Origin: a virus
Strand: one strand, 5' to 3'
DNA length: 41,981 bases
IMG/VR virus record: IMGVR_UViG_3300024520_000017
Span: 1-41,981 of that record
A program made the position numbers and the translations under genes. The notes under the pieces were generated by a model. It saw only the letters and a list, made by a program, of their open reading frames with translations. It was not told the origin of the DNA and made no database searches. Position 1 is the first letter of the stretch, and every line of letters starts with the position of its first letter. Positions 37,491 to 41,981 of the stretch are shown here, one piece after another.

Positions 37491-37555
37491 AAAAAAAGAG
37501 CCCCGTTAAGGACCCTCAAGTTTACTAACTTTATAGAGCTACCATTATTTTACAC
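37491..37555 (-). promoter_or_regulatory. Promoter-14-mer-terminator cassette C4
   Basis: A -10-like TAAAAT (37547-37552) preceded by GTG, 14 bases, AAAGTTAGTAAACT (37519-37532, one base different from the other three), a hairpin (37498-37517), then seven T. It lies directly after the stop at 37555 and 14 bases before the portal ATG. The hairpin is weaker than in C1 and C2. Confidence 0.65.
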
Positions 37556-37842
37556 TACGTAGGCTCTTCCATCAACACGGCCTCTACGTCAATCTTCATT
37601 CTTTCCTCTGGATTAACACTAGTTATCTTACCTCCCTGCATGAAAATTTGTATCTTCCCATGACCCGTACCGTAGAATAGGTTAGCTAGTGCTCTTATGA
37701 TTTGGGGCAAAACAACAGGATTAACCCTAGTCTCTGTTAAAGCTACCTTTATCTCAAATAATTCAGGATCTACAGCCTCAACCATAGCCATGAACTTCTT
37801 TATGTTGTCTTTAGTTTCCTTCTTCACTTCCCTATCTTCCAT
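37555..37842 (-). CDS. Hypothetical protein between terminase and portal
   Basis: A 95-residue protein with a charged helical start (REVKKETKDNIKKFMAMVEA) followed by alternating strands and helices (GHGKIQIFMQGGKITSV). No family recognised. The ATG lies within the last codons of TerL (19-bp overlap), so translation is coupled. It is the last gene before cassette C4. Confidence 0.7.
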   Translation of the reverse strand: MEDREVKKETKDNIKKFMAMVEAVDPELFEIKVALTETRVNPVVLPQIIRALANLFYGTGHGKIQIFMQGGKITSVNPEERMKIDVEAVLMEEPT

Positions 37843-39158
37843 TGACTATCATCCCACTGTTTAGGTGCTACAGTGCTTGGTGCCCTTCTATGTGATACTG
37901 CGAAATATCTTAACGCGTCCATTGCGTGATCATTGGCCTTCTCTGGTTGGTCCGGTTCATTTAAGTCTTGTGCTTGAGTTACACTCTTCTCTTTCCACCT
38001 GTAGGTCTCAAACTCCCTGATTGCCTCCTTACACCTAGCAAACACAAACAACTTAGGCTCGCCTTTCTCCATGTCATGTACGTCAGTACCGATACCAGGG
38101 CGTTGTACCATATTAACTAAGTGACCAGGAGTACGCTTCAATCGCTCTCCAACTTTGTTGATTCCGAGTCTGACCCAATTGTCGTTGCTTGTTCCTTGTT
38201 CTTTGTTGGCCTTGGTAATGTATATTCCTCTTTGTTGAAACTCTTGTATCCACTGCGCACCGCTTGGATCTCCGTATGATGAAGCCACGCGCTTACTAAG
38301 GGCATTAGCATTAACGACGCCAGAGTGAGTGTCAAGGGTCTCGCCTGACCTGTAATACTCGTCAACCACAAACCAGTTATCATCGTTGTCAACAGCAACC
38401 CAAAGACATACGGTCGGATTCGTGGAACCGAAATCGAAGCATCTGTAAACTCTCCAGCTCTGCGGGATATCAAAGTGCGGAAGTACGTGTATTTCCCTAT
38501 TAAAGCCTTTGTAAACGAGCCCAGTGTACTTCCTAAAGTCAGCCATATATTCTTGAGCGAACGTATCTTCGGTGAGTTCTTTCTTGGATTGATCAATCTC
38601 ATCACTAGGTATATAGGGGTTGTCATAACTCGTAAAACGCCATGACCGATATATACTATCATCCTCCTGACCAACGTTATAAAGCTCATAGAAGTGATTA
38701 AAACCTTTCGGAGTGCTAATAAAGATAGCAGGAGCAGCATAGTCAGTGAGAGTTGGGCGTAGTACTTCAGACCATAACCACTCCCAGTTCCTAATTGACG
38801 CGATCTCATCAATAACAAGTCCCCTAAGTTTGACGCCACGTAGCGCATCAGGGTTCTCAGCACCTTTGAGCTCGATAATACTCCCGTTTTGTAAAGTGAT
38901 AGACAACTCAACCTCATTCTTCTTCTTAATCCACGCACTAGGTACCTCCTTAACCATGTCTCTCCAGTGAATCATCTTAGCTTGCTTGTATGTTGGCGAG
39001 ACAATAAAATAAACTCCTTGCTTCTCTACAGCCCATTTCAAGATTATTAATCTACTAAGGACGGATTTACCCCATCTCCTACCAGCACAAATAACCTTGA
39101 ACCTATGTTTGTCTGTAGCCACCTCCATCTGACCTTTATGTAGTTTAATCTTTGCCAT
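37824..39158 (-). CDS. terL: Terminase large subunit
   Basis: A 444-residue packaging motor. The ATPase half has Walker A CAGRRWGKS (residues 24-32), Walker B LRGLVIDEIA (111-120, Asp 117/Glu 118) and the coupling motif ISTPKG (147-152). The nuclease half has CFDFGSTNP (Asp 242), VVDEYYR (Glu 267), GDPSG (Asp 297) and NDHAMDALRYF near 420. The protein drives DNA into the procapsid and cuts it. The ATG at 39158 follows GGGAG closely; an in-frame ATG 21 bases upstream lacks this. It overlaps the preceding gene by 14 bases. Confidence 0.97.
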   Translation of the reverse strand: MAKIKLHKGQMEVATDKHRFKVICAGRRWGKSVLSRLIILKWAVEKQGVYFIVSPTYKQAKMIHWRDMVKEVPSAWIKKKNEVELSITLQNGSIIELKGAENPDALRGVKLRGLVIDEIASIRNWEWLWSEVLRPTLTDYAAPAIFISTPKGFNHFYELYNVGQEDDSIYRSWRFTSYDNPYIPSDEIDQSKKELTEDTFAQEYMADFRKYTGLVYKGFNREIHVLPHFDIPQSWRVYRCFDFGSTNPTVCLWVAVDNDDNWFVVDEYYRSGETLDTHSGVVNANALSKRVASSYGDPSGAQWIQEFQQRGIYITKANKEQGTSNDNWVRLGINKVGERLKRTPGHLVNMVQRPGIGTDVHDMEKGEPKLFVFARCKEAIREFETYRWKEKSVTQAQDLNEPDQPEKANDHAMDALRYFAVSHRRAPSTVAPKQWDDSQWKIGK

Positions 39159-39672
39159 TTTCTCTCCCAAATATCTCATGAGGTACCTCGGCCCCGTGTA
39201 CCATAGATCTAAACAAAGCCATCTCTGATAGCATTTGAGATTCCTCCTTGTTATCTATAAGCGCCATGTGACAGGTTAGGTGCACCAACCTATCAAATAC
39301 TTTAGGAAACTCTTGATAAAAATCATTTCCCGACTCTTCCACAATGCTTAATACTAAAGAGGATCCTAGATACAGAGCTTCTTGCACTTCCCAAGACAAC
39401 CTACATAATCCAACGTATTCGTCCATATCAGGATAGAAATCATCTAACACCTCAACCTTATAATCCCCCAGAGATTGAATGACTTCCTTCTCTTTGTTGT
39501 GGTCAGCAAACCTAATAGTGAGGGTGGGTATCTCTTTTTCCTTCCCCCACAACCAATACCACTTAGTATCTTTACTGAAAACGTCGCCCTTCATTTTCTG
39601 TAATATTGCAAGCATATCTTTTAGACTCATTGTCTCAACCAGCACCGCTTTAACTTGCTTAAGGCTACTCAC
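39145..39672 (-). CDS. Hypothetical protein between the terminase subunits
   Basis: A 175-residue mostly helical, acidic protein (DDFYPDMDEYVGLCRLSWEV, HLTCHMALIDNKEESQML). No domain recognised. It starts at a GTG overlapping the TerS stop (TAGTG) with GAGGA upstream, and its end overlaps TerL. Being wedged between TerS and TerL suggests a packaging accessory, but this is position only. Confidence 0.75.
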   Translation of the reverse strand: MSSLKQVKAVLVETMSLKDMLAILQKMKGDVFSKDTKWYWLWGKEKEIPTLTIRFADHNKEKEVIQSLGDYKVEVLDDFYPDMDEYVGLCRLSWEVQEALYLGSSLVLSIVEESGNDFYQEFPKVFDRLVHLTCHMALIDNKEESQMLSEMALFRSMVHGAEVPHEIFGRENGKD

Positions 39673-40046
39673 TACTCATCCTCAATAAAGGTAATACTCA
39701 TCTCATTACCTACTATACCTATCTGAGTAGTTGGTTTATCTTTGAAGTCTTCATCCATGTTCTTTAGCCAGAACTCGTTAGCGTTCCTGTCATACTGCTT
39801 ACCACTTATCCTTGATTTGATCTTGGCCCTAGCGTGCATGTTGGTCTCATTGATCATGTTATCCAATCTAGTGCGAATATCCTCATCCTTATTGTGATAA
39901 TCATACACAGTTCTGTAGGGAACGTTAGCCAAAGCACAAGCTTTCTTTATACTATAGCCTAATACTAGGAACTCAGATATTTTCGCAACGTAGTTCTCTA
40001 TGTTTACAGGCGGTCTACCTGCCTTTTTAACTATCTTCTTACTCAT
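39672..40046 (-). CDS. terS: Terminase small subunit
   Basis: A 124-residue protein with a DNA-binding N-terminal helix-turn-helix, ISEFLVLGYSIKKACALANV, then VPYRTVYDYHNK and a helical oligomerisation part. Basic start KKIVKKAGRPPV, with the AT-hook-like GRPP motif. The family recognises the packaging site and loads TerL. The ribosome site GGAGG lies six bases before ATG; the gene overlaps the preceding 53-residue gene by eight bases. Confidence 0.85.
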   Translation of the reverse strand: MSKKIVKKAGRPPVNIENYVAKISEFLVLGYSIKKACALANVPYRTVYDYHNKDEDIRTRLDNMINETNMHARAKIKSRISGKQYDRNANEFWLKNMDEDFKDKPTTQIGIVGNEMSITFIEDE

Positions 40047-40200
40047 CCTTAACCTCCACTACCACCTGGACTTGTGTTGCCAAGGCGGCTAACTTGATAA
40101 CCTCATCTGGATTAGTGAGTTCGAACACTACACGACCAGATTTATCACCTGATACTAACGTCTTTATGTTTACATCTTTAACTATTGCCTCGAATGTCAT
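40039..40200 (-). CDS. 53-residue hypothetical protein
   Basis: A short reading frame beginning MTFEAIVKDVNIKTLVSG, with beta strands alternating with GDKSGRVVFEL and a helix ALATQVQVVVEV. It resembles a small OB-like or beta-barrel fold by pattern only. The start lies inside the end of the preceding gene (23-bp overlap). Its last codons carry the GGAGG used by TerS. Confidence 0.65.
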   Translation of the reverse strand: MTFEAIVKDVNIKTLVSGDKSGRVVFELTNPDEVIKLAALATQVQVVVEVKDE

Positions 40201-40465
40201 TTATTACCTCTCTTAGATATTGCTTATCCAACTTATCTACTCTCTTAGTCTTAGCCTTATGTCCTTTAACCTTGTCCTGACAGTCAAAACAAACGGTGTA
40301 CTCCTCTTTCCTGTGTGTTACTACATAAGCTTTGGAGGCATGTTTATAACGTTTGTTATTTTGCCGACTTGTTCCTAATCCTATACCACATATGTCACAG
40401 GGTGTGAAGTACTCTCTTATGCTTCTTCTTACCTTCCTTTTTTTCTTCCTCTTTAATAGTTTCAT
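40178..40465 (-). CDS. Zinc-binding small protein with basic N-terminus
   Basis: A 95-residue protein starting MKLLKRKKKRKVRRSIREYF, then CDICGIG and CFDCQDK about 31 residues apart, a two-pair zinc site, and a Lys/Arg-rich C-terminal half. Such proteins bind nucleic acid. GGGTGG just before ATG is a modest ribosome site; an in-frame start at 40501 is possible. It overlaps the preceding gene by 71 bases in another frame. Confidence 0.65.
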   Translation of the reverse strand: MKLLKRKKKRKVRRSIREYFTPCDICGIGLGTSRQNNKRYKHASKAYVVTHRKEEYTVCFDCQDKVKGHKAKTKRVDKLDKQYLREVINDIRGNS

Positions 40466-40580
40466 ACCACCCACAGTCTTCGCAAAACCTGAATCTAACA
40501 CCGTGAAGTAACATGCCCCACATCTCTGGACATTGTTTCATAGCTACTGAGTGTTGGTTGCAGGGCTTAGTTTTGTTCAT
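40395..40580 (-). CDS. Small Cys/His protein
   Basis: A 61-residue protein with CNQHS, CPEMW and CEDCGWY spread over the first 40 residues and a Lys/Glu-rich end (EEEKKEGKKKHKR). The cysteines suggest zinc binding. It begins inside the end of the NinG-like gene (14-bp overlap) with AGGAG 14 bases upstream. Because its last third overlaps the next gene, one of the two starts may be slightly different. Confidence 0.55.
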   Translation of the reverse strand: MNKTKPCNQHSVAMKQCPEMWGMLLHGVRFRFCEDCGWYETIKEEEKKEGKKKHKRVLHTL

Positions 40581-40980
40581 CTACTAGTTTGTACTCCTCT
40601 TGGTAGTATTTTATCATGTCTTCGAGTTCACTTATTGTGAACTTCTTAACTTTGTTGCTGTCGACAAATATTCTTTCCATCTCTTTCTCGGAGTACTTAC
40701 CCACAATGGCTCTTCTGTGTTCCTCAGGCATACCTCCTCTAAATGTATTACATCCCGGACATTGCCCATGTACATTACTCTCATCGTATCTAGTAGAAAG
40801 CCTTGATCTACTCATCCAGTGACCCGCGTGCATTTTCTTAACATGTCCCTGTTTTTTACAGGTTATGCACAGTAAGTATTCCTTTGTTCCAGTGGTGATT
40901 AGGGCATCTCTTAGACGAATATATTTAGAAAAGATTCTATCAAGTTTTTTCTTCTGACTAGACAGTGTTTTTTTAGCCAT
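40567..40980 (-). CDS. ninG: NinG/Rap-like recombination endonuclease
   Basis: A 137-residue protein matching the lambda NinG family: CITCKKQG (Cys 38, 41), HAGHWMSR (His 51, 54), RYDESNVHGQCPGCN (Asp 66, Cys 74, 77, Asn 78) and a helical C-terminus. NinG (Rap) is a structure-specific nuclease acting on recombination intermediates. With the RecB-like nuclease it forms the visible recombination set of this phage. Its extended -10 ends 11 bases before ATG and no Shine-Dalgarno site is seen. Confidence 0.87.
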   Translation of the reverse strand: MAKKTLSSQKKKLDRIFSKYIRLRDALITTGTKEYLLCITCKKQGHVKKMHAGHWMSRSRLSTRYDESNVHGQCPGCNTFRGGMPEEHRRAIVGKYSEKEMERIFVDSNKVKKFTISELEDMIKYYQEEYKLVDEQN

Positions 40981-40991
40981 TACTCTGGGAT

Positions 40992-41000
40992 ATTATAACA
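40992..41000 (-). promoter_or_regulatory. Extended -10 promoter before the ninG-like gene
   Basis: TGTTATAAT with a predicted start about five bases before the ATG at 40980, so the message is nearly leaderless. The upstream hairpin at 41008-41037 ends seven bases before it. Confidence 0.6.
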
Positions 41001-41007
41001 TAAGCTA

Positions 41008-41037
41008 AACCGCCAGGCCTTAGTAGGACCAGCGGTT
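41008..41037. other. Inverted repeat upstream of the ninG-like promoter
   Basis: AACCGC (41008-41013) and GCGGTT (41032-41037) form a stem with a partly paired interior (GGTC with GGCC on the minus strand). No T-run follows in either direction, so it is not a simple terminator. On the minus strand an imperfect tandem motif, GGGCCTACTGA and GGTCCTACTAA, overlaps it. Confidence 0.45.
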
Positions 41038-41062
41038 CTTCAGTAGGCCCTAAATGCCTCCT

Positions 41063-41227
41063 TTATTTGAAGATGGTTACCTTCGCTGATTTGGGCTCGC
41101 CCCAAGCTTTAATCTCTGGTGTCAGAAACCTTACCTCATCTTTGAGCTCTTCTTCAGTGCGGACTTTCTGGGTTTGAAAGATCTGTACGGTTCCGTCTTC
41201 GTACGTGATCTCTAGACGTGCGTACAT
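41063..41227 (-). CDS. 54-residue hypothetical protein
   Basis: A short reading frame starting MYARLEITYEDGTVQIFQTQ and ending EPKSAKVTIFK; beta strands with a central helix (KVRTEEELKDEV). AAGGAGG lies six bases before ATG and a TATAAT at 41251-41256 lies upstream, so it has its own expression signals. Function unknown. Confidence 0.75.
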   Translation of the reverse strand: MYARLEITYEDGTVQIFQTQKVRTEEELKDEVRFLTPEIKAWGEPKSAKVTIFK

Positions 41228-41250
41228 GACCTACCTCCTTGTTAGTGCTG

Positions 41251-41256
41251 ATTATA
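41251..41256 (-). promoter_or_regulatory. TATAAT promoter before the 54-residue gene
   Basis: Perfect TATAAT preceded directly by GTG; no clear -35. The predicted start near 41244 leaves a 16-base leader holding the AAGGAGG site, unlike the near-leaderless late promoters. Confidence 0.55.
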
Positions 41257-41307
41257 CACTAAGTGGTGAGGCCATAGTCTGGAGGAAAATGTGCCCCACC
41301 TCTTAAG

Positions 41308-41601
41308 TTACAAGTGATCTATACAGGCCATTGCCGCGTCCATTAAAGGAACAGGCATTGCGTTCTCATCCTCAGAGACTTCTAAAGCCATATTCAGTAT
41401 CTCCTCATTTGTGTGATTACTGTCTAGGTACTCGAAACTGCAATCGCAGTACTCGTAGTCTACATCTCCGCCTCCCATACAACCTACCATGTAGTCTTCC
41501 TTGAACACCTCTAAGGTGTCTTTGTTACTCTCTTCCTTTACCACGAATGTAACAATAGACAATAGTACAAACAGTATCAGTGCGTATCTAGTCCAATGCA
41601 T
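41308..41601 (-). CDS. Exported or membrane-anchored Cys-rich protein
   Basis: A 97-residue protein. Residues 5-21 (RYALILFVLLSIVTFVV) form a signal anchor, followed by an acidic outer part with CMGGGDVDYEYCDCSFEYLD and a helix (EEILNMALEVSEDE). The CxC-x-F-x-Y-L pattern resembles small secreted bacterial proteins. No lipobox seen. It may act in the envelope, for example in superinfection exclusion, by inference from location only. ATG overlaps the previous TAA (TAATG). Confidence 0.7.
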   Translation of the reverse strand: MHWTRYALILFVLLSIVTFVVKEESNKDTLEVFKEDYMVGCMGGGDVDYEYCDCSFEYLDSNHTNEEILNMALEVSEDENAMPVPLMDAAMACIDHL

Positions 41602-41948
41602 TATTCATCACCGCCCTTAGATTTCAAATCCTTCAGAATCTTACCTACCTTACCCATCTGTTCTTCGAGCTTCTCTACCCTAGCTTCTACCATGTCTTGT
41701 TTCTTTGGCACCTTGAAGTTAACAAAGTCCCCATTTCTCTCGATAACAAGATCTACTTCGTCACCTGGTTTCCAGTTCTTGATTACGGCTTCATCCTTCT
41801 CTCCGAACTTACCAAGGAACATTGTAGCTTCACCGTCTTCCCAAGTTATTTTAGCTAACTTGTATGGGCTACCATTCTTATCGATGAACGGTGCGCCATC
41901 TGCTCTGCTATCATTTATAAAAATTGTTTCTAGCTTAATTTTCTTCAT
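41601..41948 (-). CDS. OB-like protein with C-terminal coiled coil
   Basis: A 115-residue protein. Residues about 1-85 show five alternating strands (ETIFINDSRADGAPFIDKNG, GDEVDLVIERNGDFVNFKVP) like the OB fold of phage single-strand-binding proteins, and the last 30 residues are a coiled coil (ARVEKLEEQMGKVGKILKDL). The pattern ITWEDG and FLGKFGEKDE fits, but SSB function is not proven. The start has GGAG six bases upstream and overlaps the previous stop as ATGA across the circle junction. Its first 94 bases are repeated at the left end. Confidence 0.75.
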   Translation of the reverse strand: MKKIKLETIFINDSRADGAPFIDKNGSPYKLAKITWEDGEATMFLGKFGEKDEAVIKNWKPGDEVDLVIERNGDFVNFKVPKKQDMVEARVEKLEEQMGKVGKILKDLKSKGGDE

Positions 41949-41981
41949 TTAAGTCTCCTTTCTACGAAATGCATAAATACT
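41855..41981. repeat. Terminal direct repeat, right copy (circular assembly overlap)
   Basis: Identical to bases 1-127; see the left copy. Only one copy exists in the circular molecule, and the open frames continue through it without a break. Confidence 0.93.

Overview
The window is the complete genome of an uncultured tailed phage, assembled as a circle. The first and last 127 bases are identical, so the unique length is 41,854 bp. Every convincing gene lies on the minus strand, and the chain of overlapping genes runs straight across the contig ends. The virion genes point to a short-tailed (podovirus-like) phage: TerS and TerL terminase, a large portal, a scaffold, an SU10-like HK97-fold capsid protein, an adaptor, a nozzle/stabilisation protein of the P22 gp10/T7 gp12 type, a huge ejection protein, fibres, and an amidase/holin lysis set. 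TGA is an ordinary stop codon, so a host with a reassigned TGA is excluded. The host cannot be named from the sequence. No polymerase, primase, helicase, integrase or RNA polymerase was recognised.

Layout in the direction of transcription (right to left). 41.95-40.0 kb: small genes, including an OB-like protein and a NinG-like nuclease. 40.0-32.8 kb: TerS, TerL, portal, small head proteins, scaffold, capsid. 32.2-23.1 kb: a tightly coupled glycan cassette of glycosyltransferases, methyltransferases, an NAD-dependent epimerase, a ParB-fold protein and zinc ribbons. 23.1-12.8 kb: spike, fibre, adaptor and nozzle proteins. 12.8-6.8 kb: internal/ejection proteins, coiled-coil membrane protein, amidase, holin. 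6.7-5.2 kb: a row of very small genes ending in a membrane-anchored HNH protein. 5.2-4.4 kb: a non-coding hub with promoters on both strands and several predicted small RNAs. 4.4-0.1 kb: regulatory and nucleic-acid genes (HTH, HNH, ParB-like, RecB-like nuclease) and a membrane lytic-transglycosylase-like protein, running over the circle junction.

Two promoter classes can be read. Four sites have TTGACA-N17-TAnnnT. Two of these, on the minus strand, carry the same palindromic operator ACATAAC-N6-GTTATGT overlapping the stop codon of the gene upstream. The late genes instead use TGnTATAAT-type extended -10 elements, several placed so that the transcript would start at or within a few bases of the ATG.

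The most unusual feature is a cassette found four times (17.8, 21.0, 23.1 and 37.5 kb). It runs promoter, then a conserved 14-mer (AAAGTTAGTAAGCT), then an intrinsic-terminator-like hairpin, then a gene start without a Shine-Dalgarno site. Because the terminator lies between the promoter and the gene, expression of the portal and three other structural genes appears to need read-through. This makes a new antitermination or attenuation system plausible. Other points of interest are two structured leaders sharing a motif, a gene made of a hexanucleotide repeat coding Gly-Ser, and a GT-B glycosyltransferase apparently split in two by a methyltransferase gene.
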